A DNA stretch of 9,952 bases from the NCBI GenBank assembly GCA_934402055.1, contig CAKRTC010000042.1, positions 1 to 9,952 on the forward strand. The letters run 5' to 3'. Both the position numbers and the translations under genes were made by a program. Under the pieces are notes generated by a model. It saw nothing but the letters and a program-made list of their open reading frames with translations, was not told where the DNA came from and did not search any database. Shown here one piece after another: positions 1-6,112 of this stretch; the first letter of the stretch is position 1, and each line of letters starts with the position of its first letter. The stretch is from an uncultured Lachnospiraceae bacterium. GTDB lineage: Bacteria; Bacillota; Clostridia; Lachnospirales; Lachnospiraceae.

Positions 1-480
1 GGACCAGGCTTCATCTTCAAGTTCCTCTCCTTTGTTTACAACCTTCCACAGATTCAGGATAACAAAAAGAGTGTCCAACAATTCAGGCTTATACAAGCGC
101 TCAAACTTATTAGCCGCATAATACTTCCTGACGCCAGGAGTAGTCGTCTTCGTATCCTTATCCAGTGCGCGATAATAAAACATATTATAGTAGAACAGCT
201 GCTGGATGCTTTCATTAGCATCTGTAGACTGCTCATCTAAATCTTTCCAGCGGTCGATAAACGCCTTCTTATCATCCGACGCAAGCTGGTTGTAAATCTT
301 TGCCTTAAAAATATCTGCGTCCGACAGAGGAAGACCTCTATCATTCAAAGTTGAGAAAATAGTCAACGCAGTATCCTGAGTATCTGCTGTAATAGGCAGC
401 AGAATAGCCTGGTTCAGGAGCGCATAGATAAACTGATATACCATCAAGCTTTGTGTATCGCAAACCATTTGCAAATTTCT
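1..480 (-). pseudogene. DUF262 (GmrSD-like) protein, 3' fragment
   Basis: The frame is open for 160 codons and runs off the left edge, so the true C-terminus is outside the window. It reads A-I-L-L-P-I-T-A-D-T-Q-D-T-A-L-T-I-F, then S-T-L-N-D-R-G-L-P-L-S-D-A-D-I-F-K-A. The N-D-R-G-L-x-L-S-x-x-D-I-x-K block is the signature of DUF262, the N-terminal nuclease domain of GmrSD-type modification-dependent restriction proteins and related defence proteins. The segment that follows (E-S-I-Q-Q-L-F-Y-Y, T-T-P-G-V-R-K-Y-Y) also fits that family. The frame is closed by a TAG at 481-483, and no DUF262 N-terminus, with its nucleotide-binding motifs, lies upstream. The 5' part is therefore lost or frameshifted, and family-like sequence begins only near position 440. 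I infer a broken defence gene. A short translated remnant cannot be excluded. Confidence 0.75.
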
Positions 481-709
481 CTAACAATTTCTTTTCGTTT
501 TGATCACGTACGTAAATGCTTCCCATTGATATTCCATCATCTTTTTCTTCAGCTCTAAATCCAAAAAATCGAATATAATTCTTGCGCATAGGATCGTTTT
601 TCTTAAGCAATAGCGCTTCATTGACAAGCCTTATACCCAGTGTACTTTTCTTCCACATCCATTCGGATAAATATGAGCTTAAGTGTTGCTCCTTACAAAT
701 CAAGTTCAA
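341..709 (-). CDS. Unrecognised 122-residue ORF, possibly a hybrid of two genes
   Basis: I do not recognise this protein. The frame starts at a TTG at 709 inside the end of the upstream gene. An AAGGAG motif overlaps that gene's stop, but no start codon sits at a normal distance from it; the first in-frame ATG is at 658. The central part (N-Y-I-R-F-F-G-F-R-A-E-E-K, G-S-I-Y-V-R-D-Q-N-E-K-K-L-L-E-K-F) looks like real protein. From about position 440 downward, however, the frame is a shadow of the DUF262 coding frame, so its last 30 or so residues are probably not native. The simplest reading is a small gene, once coupled to the upstream gene, whose 3' end was replaced when it was joined to the DUF262 remnant. 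Expression is uncertain. Confidence 0.35.
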   Translation of the reverse strand: MNLICKEQHLSSYLSEWMWKKSTLGIRLVNEALLLKKNDPMRKNYIRFFGFRAEEKDDGISMGSIYVRDQNEKKLLEKFANGLRYTKLDGISVYLCAPEPGYSAAYYSRYSGYCVDYFLNFE

Positions 710-1310
710 TATCTTTTGATTGCGAAATACTCACAATGAGATTTCCATTGATATGTACATACCAGCCGTTTTCGCAAGTCACGTGTATACAGTCCATCTT
801 TTCATTCTCATATGTATCGCCGATATTGTCTCCGAATGTCAGATTGCCCAGTATCGTTTTTTCGGCCTTATAGACATAAATGCTGCCATTTCCCCATACA
901 TGATGGAAATCAAATACTCCGGCAGGGATATCTCTTCCTACCTTATACACACCTTGCGGGAGCTGATTCTTTTGGAGTTCCGGTGCTTTCTTATTCTTAG
1001 ACAACTCCGCAGTGTCCATCGGTGTTGCAGATTCACCGTCTAAGGCCTTTTGGAGCAGCTGATCACAAATAGCTGTTCCTGAATCAGCTTTAACAATTTC
1101 CTTGCTGCCATCCTTTAAGGTAACGCTAAACGTATAGGTAGCCCCCGTCGGTTCGGCATTTCCGTCCATGAATACAACATCCGGATTAAAGATAGAATCC
1201 CCAAAAACAAGTCCGGATCTCGTTCTTTTACTATAGTTCTGAGTTTTTTCCAATAGCACAACACTCACAATAGCTTCTATACGTATCTTCCTTTTGTCGA
1301 ATATTCCCAT
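693..1310 (-). CDS. Hypothetical protein with C-terminal 'VGxDIPAG' domain
   Basis: This is a 205-residue protein of unknown function. I chose the ATG at 1310 over a more upstream TTG because AGGAAGGAA lies about 10 bases before it and the product then begins M-G-I-F-D-K, a common start for such proteins. Residues about 15-85 form a beta-rich segment (V-L-L-E-K-T-Q-N-Y-S-K-R, then T-Y-T-F-S-V-T-L-K-D-G). A charged Lys/Glu linker follows. The last 90 residues carry G-V-Y-K-V-G-R-D-I-P-A-G-V-F-D-F and end in G-W-Y-V-H-I-N-G-N. That domain recurs, as far as I recall, in small Firmicute proteins, often with zinc-ribbon or linker domains; its role is not known to me. There is no signal peptide or membrane segment, so it is probably cytoplasmic. 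Its stop overlaps an AAGGAG motif, suggesting it was once coupled to a following gene. Confidence 0.65.
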   Translation of the reverse strand: MGIFDKRKIRIEAIVSVVLLEKTQNYSKRTRSGLVFGDSIFNPDVVFMDGNAEPTGATYTFSVTLKDGSKEIVKADSGTAICDQLLQKALDGESATPMDTAELSKNKKAPELQKNQLPQGVYKVGRDIPAGVFDFHHVWGNGSIYVYKAEKTILGNLTFGDNIGDTYENEKMDCIHVTCENGWYVHINGNLIVSISQSKDIELDL

Positions 1311-1363
1311 ACACCACCAATTCCTTCCTGTTATGGTTAAACGCATGTGTTTTTCGCGATGCC

Positions 1364-1513
1364 TTACTCATACTCATCTTCACAATCTTCACTAATTCTG
1401 ATTGCTTCAGGGACATCCTCAGTCACAGGAATAATTTTCCTGATGTGACTTGCCTTGATTTCATAATATGCTGCAACTACATCCGCGTAAGACTTTTGAT
1501 TAGTTTCGGTCTG
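1364..1513 (-). pseudogene. Short unrecognised gene tail
   Basis: A 49-codon open stretch after a TGA at 1514-1516 ends in an acidic tail (S-E-D-C-E-D-E-Y-E). The text reads S-Y-A-D-V-V-A-A-Y-Y-E-I-K-A-S-H, then R-K-I-I-P-V-T-E-D-V-P-E-A. It has no ATG and no ribosome site. A neighbouring frame supplies an ATG beginning M-T-E-S-D-R-P-K-L-I-K-S at about 1528, so one frameshift would join both into a protein of about 55 residues. I read it as a frameshifted small gene or the 3' tail of a larger one. I do not recognise the family. Confidence 0.35.
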
Positions 1514-1595
1514 TCACTCTCCGTCATCTATGCTTCAATCCTTTCATCCAACGCTTTTCTCTTTTTGTCCAAGTTACCTTGATTTTGGACGAAAA

Positions 1596-1670
1596 CTATT
1601 TACTGTCCGCTCGGACATAAAATGTACTTCTGCCTGAACCTTCTCTGATGATAAGTCCTTCCTCGGTTAA
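1596..1670 (-). pseudogene. Winged-helix-like C-terminal fragment
   Basis: Twenty-four codons read L-T-E-E-G-L-I-I-R-E-G-S-G-R-S-T-F-Y-V-R, then A-D-S-K and a stop. The pattern of a recognition-helix end followed by 'E-G-L-I-x-R-x-G-S-G-R-x-T-x-Y' is typical of C-terminal winged helices in Fic-family and AlbA/RecG-like proteins. It begins exactly where the DUF1016-like fragment stops, in a different frame, so it is a leftover tail. The family assignment is tentative. Confidence 0.4.
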
Positions 1671-1798
1671 TTAGTTGGAGAAAATGATTTCACATCAGGC
1701 AAAATAGACTTCAAATAGTCACTCACCGTTTTATAAAATCCCATTCCATATCCGAACTGTTCACTCATAGATGAAATGCCAGACCAATAATTTCGCTG
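1667..1798 (-). pseudogene. DUF1016/YhcG-like nuclease fragment
   Basis: About 43 codons lie immediately after the rhuM stop and continue in the same frame: N-Y-W-S-G-I-S-S-M, then S-E-Q-F-G-Y-G-M-G-F-Y-K-T-V-S-D, then S-I-L-P-D-V-K-S-F-S-P-T-N and a stop. The 'Y-G-x-x-F-Y-K-x-L-S-x-x-L-K-x-x-x-P-D-x-x-x-F-S-x-x-N' pattern resembles the N-terminal DUF1016 domain of YhcG-type PD-(D/E)XK proteins, which continue with L-K-Y-M. Here the gene breaks just before that point. The whole 1311-1804 interval thus contains only gene tails joined end to end. Confidence 0.45.
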
Positions 1799-1804
1799 AT
1801 GCTC

Positions 1805-2797
1805 TCACTGTTTTTTATCTGTTTTCTTCTCCAACATTTTTATTGAATTCAAGTAATCTTCTTCCACCGTGCTGAGTGTTCGCGCTTTATATTTTTTATA
1901 TTCATCCGTTGCTTTATCGACAGCATGTTTGTGCGATATACTTCCGTTTCCCTGTAAAAGCTGTTCACCACTCATTGTCAGAATCCTATCTAAATGTTCT
2001 GCCCAGTCCCTCATTGTCATAGCCTGTTCTCGTTCTGCCTGGCGTTCTGCAAAATCCAGATATCCCGATACCAGCTGTCCCATTGCACGCAATTCTTTTT
2101 CAGATAAATAATTCTTGGCAACTACCGCTTCCTTTAAGGTTGGCTGATTGCCTTTAAAAGTAGTAAGTCCCATAAATTCTTTTTCTGCATCGGCTCTGAT
2201 ATAAATTACTTCTGCTGCAGTTTGTCCATGAATCGCATAGTGAATTTTGTTTTGCACTTTTTTGAAAAATGCAATGGATATTTCCGCTTTCGGATCATAA
2301 TCTATGCTCGTTGCATAAATTTCCAGAACCTGACGATAAAATACTTTCTCGGATGCACGAATATCACGGATTCTCTCCAACAATTCCTTGAAATATCCAC
2401 CGCCACCCAGATTTTTCAAACGATCATCATCAAGCGCAAAACCTTTTCTCATGTATTCTTTTAAAATTCCGGTTGCCCAGATTCTGAACTGTGTTCCTCG
2501 TTTTGATTTTACACGATAGCCAACAGAAATAATAACATCAAGATTGTAATAATCTACATTGTAAACTTTTCCATCAGTAGCAGTGTAGGCAAATTTTGCC
2601 CACACTGATTTTTTTTCTAACTCTCCCTCTTTAAAAATATTTCTGACATGTTTTCCAATCACACTACGATCTCTCTGAAACAATTCTGCCATCTGATCAA
2701 TAGACAACCAGACTGTATCACCATCAAAAGTAGTTTCAACTTTCGTCAGACCATCCTCTGTCGTATAAATAATCATATCTGTTTTTTCTTTGTTCAT
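1805..2797 (-). CDS. rhuM: RhuM-family protein
   Basis: A 330-residue protein matching the full length of the RhuM family, named after a gene of Salmonella pathogenicity island 3; its biochemical function is not settled. The N-terminal third (V-W-L-S-I-D-Q-M-A-E-L-F, then R-D-R-S-V-I-G-K-H-V-R-N-I-F) looks like a helix-turn-helix DNA-binding region. It is followed by the family block Y-Y-N-L-D-V-I-I-S-V-G-Y-R-V and T-Q-F-R-I-W-A-T. The C-terminal half has the usual H-G-Q-T-A-A-E-V-I-Y-I-R-A-D-A-E-K-E-F-M block and A-M-G-Q-L-V-S-G-Y-L-D-F-A-E. GGAGGG precedes the ATG at good spacing. No membrane segment is present. It follows a decayed second RhuM copy on the same strand and lies among defence-gene remnants, so a role in a mobile or defence island is inferred. 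It is the best-preserved gene of the island. Confidence 0.9.
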   Translation of the reverse strand: MNKEKTDMIIYTTEDGLTKVETTFDGDTVWLSIDQMAELFQRDRSVIGKHVRNIFKEGELEKKSVWAKFAYTATDGKVYNVDYYNLDVIISVGYRVKSKRGTQFRIWATGILKEYMRKGFALDDDRLKNLGGGGYFKELLERIRDIRASEKVFYRQVLEIYATSIDYDPKAEISIAFFKKVQNKIHYAIHGQTAAEVIYIRADAEKEFMGLTTFKGNQPTLKEAVVAKNYLSEKELRAMGQLVSGYLDFAERQAEREQAMTMRDWAEHLDRILTMSGEQLLQGNGSISHKHAVDKATDEYKKYKARTLSTVEEDYLNSIKMLEKKTDKKQ

Positions 2798-2833
2798 AAA
2801 TTATTTTCCCTCCAAAATCAGATACATTATCAA

Positions 2834-2902
2834 TTAAAAAAAGTACTACACCATCAAAGGCCGCTTATCATCCATGACCCAGCCTTTGATGGTGTAGTAC
2901 TT
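2834..2902 (-). terminator. 21-bp perfect inverted repeat plus T7, terminator-like
   Basis: Positions 2841-2861 and 2882-2902 are perfect reverse complements (21 bp) around a 20-base spacer. Read on the minus strand, the hairpin is followed by seven T (A run at 2836-2842), the form of an intrinsic terminator. The upstream arm is coding sequence of the RhuM remnant (K-Y-Y-T-I-K-G), so the other arm looks like an inverted copy of it. It would stop transcription coming from the rlmD operon before the intact rhuM gene, which would then need its own promoter; I see no convincing one. Confidence 0.75.
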
Positions 2903-3176
2903 GGCAATCCGGTTTCCCCATTTGTGGAACTGTACTGCACGCTCGGAATTGACCTTAAAGCCTACGGCAATGATCATTTGAAGATTATAGTGCTCGGTCT
3001 CTCGTGTAACCTGACGAGAACCTTCGGTTTCAACTATTCGGAAATTCCGGATAGTTGAATCTTCCTCAAGCTCCGAATCAGAATAATCTGTCCTGCTGAT
3101 CACCTACAGAGGCAACATAGGTCAGATATTCCGCTGCGCTGGAACGGATGGTTATTTCATCTTTTTTCTTTGCCAA
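2846..3176 (-). pseudogene. rhuM: RhuM-family pseudogene, internally deleted and truncated
   Basis: This second RhuM copy begins at a TTG (3176) 8 bases after an AAGGAGG site and reads M-A-K-K-K-D-E-I-T-I-R-S-S-A-A-E-Y-L-T, the usual RhuM N-terminus. After V-A-S-V-G-D-Q-Q-D the frame is lost. Family-like sequence resumes in another frame at Y-S-D-S-E-L-E-E-D-S-T-I-R-N-F and continues through Y-N-L-Q-M-I-I-A-V-G-F-K-V. By comparison with full-length RhuM proteins as I know them, about 40 residues, including the helix-turn-helix, are missing. The copy then ends after V-M-D-D-K-R at the inverted repeat, so the C-terminal half is gone too. The open part starting at 3103 could be translated, but a working protein is unlikely. 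It belongs to a different RhuM branch from its intact neighbour. Confidence 0.85.
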
Positions 3177-3184
3177 ATGAAGTG

Positions 3185-3191
3185 CCTCCTT
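3185..3191 (-). promoter_or_regulatory. AAGGAGG ribosome site overlapping the rlmD stop
   Basis: The strong AAGGAGG lies on the last bases of the rlmD stop codon and 8 bases before a TTG. It fixes the start of the RhuM remnant at 3176 rather than at the ATG overlapping the rlmD stop, and shows that the remnant was once translated as the next cistron after rlmD. Confidence 0.7.
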
Positions 3192-4594
3192 CATACTCTC
3201 GACAGCAACACTACCGTCTCAACATGCACTGTCTGTGGGAACATGTCTACAGGGCGGATGCGTTCAAGCTTATAGCCGTTCTGACAGAGATATTTCAGAT
3301 CTCTGGACAAGGTGGCAGGATCACAGGATACATATACTACGCGCTTCGGAGCTATGCTTACCATAGTGCGCAGACAGTTTTCGTCACAGCCCTTTCTCGG
3401 CGGATCGACTACTATAAGATCGATATTTTCATGTGTTTTTGAATATTCCTTTGCGTACCGGTCAGGAAGCACCTCCTCAGCCTTTCCGACATAAAATTCG
3501 GCATTACCGATATTGTTTGCGGCGGCATTTTCACGGGCATTATCTATTGCTGCCGGAATTATCTCAACACCATAGACCTTGGCTGCATGACGCGCAAGAA
3601 ACAGCGAGATCGTTCCTACGCCGCAGTACAGATCCCATACCTTTTCGCTGCCGCTTAAGCCCGCGAACTCAAGTGCAGTTCCGTAAAGTTTCTCGGTCTG
3701 AAGCGAGTTGACCTGGAAGAAGGAGTACGGCGAGATCCTGAACTTTACCCCGGCCCTGCCGTCGGCTTCATGGATAATATCTTCGATATATCCCGGACCG
3801 TACACATTTACAAGCTTATCCCCCATGATCACATTGGTACGCTCACGGTTAATGTTTATTGTAAATGACTTAAGCTCCGGGAGCTTTTCCTTAAGCTCAG
3901 CGCACAATACTTCGGCATCCTTGAGCTTTGACGCATTTATAATAAGACATACCATAAGCTCACCGGTATAGTATCCCTTGCGGATAAGGACATGACGAAC
4001 CACGCCCTGATGAGAGCCCTCATCATAAGGCTCTATATCATGCTGCTCCATGAAGGCTATCACGGTATCAAGCACTATCCTATTATCTTCAAATCCAAGC
4101 TGACAATCCTCACACTCTATTATGCTGTGGGTACGTCCTGCGAAGAAACCGCTTATGATACGTCCGTCCTTGGCACGTCTTATCGGATAGACTGCCTTAT
4201 TGCGGTATCTGAAAGGTATATCCATGCCGACTATATGTTCAAATATCGGGTCTACATCGCTGTTGTCGAAGCCTCCGATACGGAGAATGTCATTACGGAC
4301 CTTATCCTCTTTGAATGCAAGCTGTGCGCTGTATTCGAGCTGCTGCAGCTGGCATCCGCCGCAGCTTCGTGAGATAGGACAGGCCGGATCGATACGCTTA
4401 GGCGAAGGCTCAAGTATACGCACAAGTCTTGCAAAACCGTAGCTTTTCTTAAGCTTCATTGCGCCTGCGACAACTTTGTCTCCGATGACGGTATCTTTAA
4501 CAAACCAGGTAAAACCGTCGGTCTTACCTATACCGGCTCCGTCATCGCTCATATCTGTTATTAATATTTCGAATTCGTCATTTTTCTTTATCAT
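3191..4594 (-). CDS. rlmD: 23S rRNA (uracil-C5)-methyltransferase, RlmD/RlmCD type
   Basis: A 467-residue TrmA/RumA-family enzyme that transfers a methyl group from S-adenosylmethionine to C5 of a uracil in 23S rRNA. E. coli RlmD modifies U1939; in Bacillus one enzyme does U747 and U1939, so the exact target here is open. Residues 1-60 form a TRAM RNA-binding domain (F-E-I-L-I-T-D-M-S-D-D-G-A-G-I-G). C72, C78, C81 and C164 match the [4Fe-4S] cluster ligands of RumA. The methyltransferase domain has F-Q-V-N (293-296), D-L-Y-C-G-V-G-T (321-328), D-P-P-R-K-G (397-402), the nucleophile C424 in V-S-C-D-P and the general base E459 in H-V-E-T. Its ATG shares ATGA with the kinase stop, so the two are translationally coupled. 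Length and motifs are complete. Confidence 0.95.
   Translation of the reverse strand: MIKKNDEFEILITDMSDDGAGIGKTDGFTWFVKDTVIGDKVVAGAMKLKKSYGFARLVRILEPSPKRIDPACPISRSCGGCQLQQLEYSAQLAFKEDKVRNDILRIGGFDNSDVDPIFEHIVGMDIPFRYRNKAVYPIRRAKDGRIISGFFAGRTHSIIECEDCQLGFEDNRIVLDTVIAFMEQHDIEPYDEGSHQGVVRHVLIRKGYYTGELMVCLIINASKLKDAEVLCAELKEKLPELKSFTININRERTNVIMGDKLVNVYGPGYIEDIIHEADGRAGVKFRISPYSFFQVNSLQTEKLYGTALEFAGLSGSEKVWDLYCGVGTISLFLARHAAKVYGVEIIPAAIDNARENAAANNIGNAEFYVGKAEEVLPDRYAKEYSKTHENIDLIVVDPPRKGCDENCLRTMVSIAPKRVVYVSCDPATLSRDLKYLCQNGYKLERIRPVDMFPQTVHVETVVLLSRV
3210..3253 (-). repeat. 44-bp inverted near-repeat, left copy (rlmD 3' end)
   Basis: On the minus strand this segment matches 8784-8827 of the plus strand at 42 of 44 bases, with 23 identical bases in a row. 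It encodes P-V-D-M-F-P-Q-T-V-H-V-E-T-V-V, the conserved end of both methyltransferases. Third-position identity is higher than in the rest of the two genes. Confidence 0.8.
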
Positions 4595-6003
4595 CGGTCT
4601 GTTTCTTCCTCACTCATCGGCAGCGAAAATACAAATTCGGTGCCCACTCCCTCTGTAGATATAACATCTATAGTCTCATTATGTGCCTGTATGATCTCAC
4701 GGACTATGCTGAGTCCGAGTCCCGTACCGGTCTTATCTCTGCCCCTCGATATATCTGTCTTGTAGAATCTGTCCCATATCTTCTTTATTGAGTCCTTCGG
4801 GATTCCGATACCGGTATCCTTGACAGATACAAATACCTTACGGCTCTTGCATAAAGTCGATATATATATTGAGGAGTCCTTCTCGGAAAACTTGATTGCA
4901 TTATCTATCAGATTATACAGTACCTGCTCTATCTTTGAATAATCCGCATTGACAAATTCAGATTCGCTCTCAAAGGTCAAGGCAAAATCAATATTCTTGG
5001 CTGAGCATGCATTTTCATTTGTATTGCATACTCTTCGTATCATCTCATTGATATCAAAATTGCTGCGATTCAGGACAGTATTCCTGTCAATGGAGCTTAT
5101 GGTAAGCATTCCCTGAGTCAGCTTGCTGAGACGCTCGGTCTCGGAAATGATACGTCGTATATAGGTCTCGCTTTTTTCCGGCGGGATAGTTCCGTCAATA
5201 AGAGCCTCAAGATATCCTTTTATGGAAGTAAGCGGAGATCTGAAATCGTGCGAGACATTTGCAATAAACTCACGCTGCGTCTTTTCGGAGTTTGACAGAT
5301 CATCTGCCATAAGCTCCAAAGTGGCTGCAAGTGTGCCTACCTCATCATGAGCAAAATGCCGACGGATCTTATAATTAAGATTGCCCGCCGCATACTCCTT
5401 GGCTGCACTGTTTATGGAACGCAGAGGTATATATACATATACCGTGAAAATGATGAGTATGATGAAGGACAGGGCAAATATTATCAATGCCGTGATATAT
5501 ACTATATCGAGTATATCATTCTTGGCAGAGGTGACCTCCGACATAGGATAATGTATAATAATATAACCTATCGGAGAGTAATTATGGTTGATAGATGCTT
5601 CAACGCTTAACATCTCCGAATCAAAGAAACCGTAATAAAAACCTGTACAGTAATTTGATGTGCCTGAAGCGGGATCAAAGCCTCCTATTACCTTGCCTGT
5701 GTTTTCGCCCTCTGAATCAATGATAATGCGTCCGTTGGCATCACTTATCCATATGGTGGAGCCGATAAAATTAGATACCAGCTTGATATCACTCTGTATC
5801 GGAGCATTAATATCGCCCTTGTAGTAATTAGACTGTTCATAGCTCCTTGCCATATAGGTAGCTTCGTTATACAGCCTGTTTGCATTCAGTTTAACCAGAT
5901 AATTATAGGTCAGTCTGTCGGAAAATAAGGCTATCATCAGAAAACCTGTCAGCCCGAACAGGATATAACCCAAAGTAAATTTTGAATATATTGATTTTAA
6001 CAT
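4591..6003 (-). CDS. Sensor histidine kinase (HAMP, HisKA, HATPase), no adjacent regulator
   Basis: A 470-residue membrane sensor kinase. A first membrane segment lies at about 11-29, an extracellular sensor region at 30-165, a second membrane segment at about 167-192, and a HAMP linker at 193-240. The HisKA H-box carries phosphoacceptor H252 in S-H-D-F-R-S-P-L. The ATPase domain has the N-box N364 and N368, the G1 box D-T-G-I-G-I-P (396-402) and the G2 box G-T-G-L-G-L (426-431). All catalytic residues are present, so it should autophosphorylate. Its signal and partner regulator are unknown. Such kinases usually follow a response-regulator gene, but here the upstream gene is divergent and the downstream gene is an rRNA methyltransferase. 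The ribosome site is weak (only AATAGG). It faces the HtrA-like gene across 109 bases, so shared regulation is possible. Confidence 0.93.
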   Translation of the reverse strand: MLKSIYSKFTLGYILFGLTGFLMIALFSDRLTYNYLVKLNANRLYNEATYMARSYEQSNYYKGDINAPIQSDIKLVSNFIGSTIWISDANGRIIIDSEGENTGKVIGGFDPASGTSNYCTGFYYGFFDSEMLSVEASINHNYSPIGYIIIHYPMSEVTSAKNDILDIVYITALIIFALSFIILIIFTVYVYIPLRSINSAAKEYAAGNLNYKIRRHFAHDEVGTLAATLELMADDLSNSEKTQREFIANVSHDFRSPLTSIKGYLEALIDGTIPPEKSETYIRRIISETERLSKLTQGMLTISSIDRNTVLNRSNFDINEMIRRVCNTNENACSAKNIDFALTFESESEFVNADYSKIEQVLYNLIDNAIKFSEKDSSIYISTLCKSRKVFVSVKDTGIGIPKDSIKKIWDRFYKTDISRGRDKTGTGLGLSIVREIIQAHNETIDVISTEGVGTEFVFSLPMSEEETDR

Positions 6004-6112
6004 AATACCTATTGATATATAATGAGCTTAAGCTGTTTCGCAATCCCTGCGAAATGAGGTAAGAAACAGGCAGGTCAAGCTTACTTGCTGAAAAATTACA
6101 TTTACAGTATAA
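6004..6112. promoter_or_regulatory. Divergent intergenic region with candidate promoters and hairpins
   Basis: This 109-bp gap must carry the start signals for both divergent operons. Plus strand: TTGCTG (6085-6090), 17 bases, TATAAA (6108-6113); this overlaps the ATG at 6113. Minus strand: TTGCGA (6043-6038), 16 bases, TATATA (6021-6016), which would leave an almost leaderless kinase mRNA. A 7-bp hairpin TTTCGCA/TGCGAAA (6036-6042 with 6048-6054) shares bases with an alternative pairing CTGTTTC/GAAACAG (6033-6039 with 6063-6069). The palindrome AGCTTAAGCT is at 6025-6034. Promoters are guesses from consensus; the repeats are seen directly. Confidence 0.4.

Noticed and set aside
1231..1416. 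61-codon minus-strand frame upstream of the hypothetical gene at 693-1310
   Set aside because: It overlaps the better-supported gene in another frame, has no ribosome site, and its translation resembles nothing.
1..3190. Transposon or prophage ends, attachment sites or CRISPR repeats in the island
   Set aside because: No transposase, integrase, terminal inverted repeats with target duplication, or regularly spaced repeats are visible; the only strong repeat is the local fold-back at 2841-2902.
3992..4372. Plus-strand 126-codon frame inside rlmD
   Set aside because: rlmD on the other strand has complete family motifs across the whole stretch, so this is a shadow frame.
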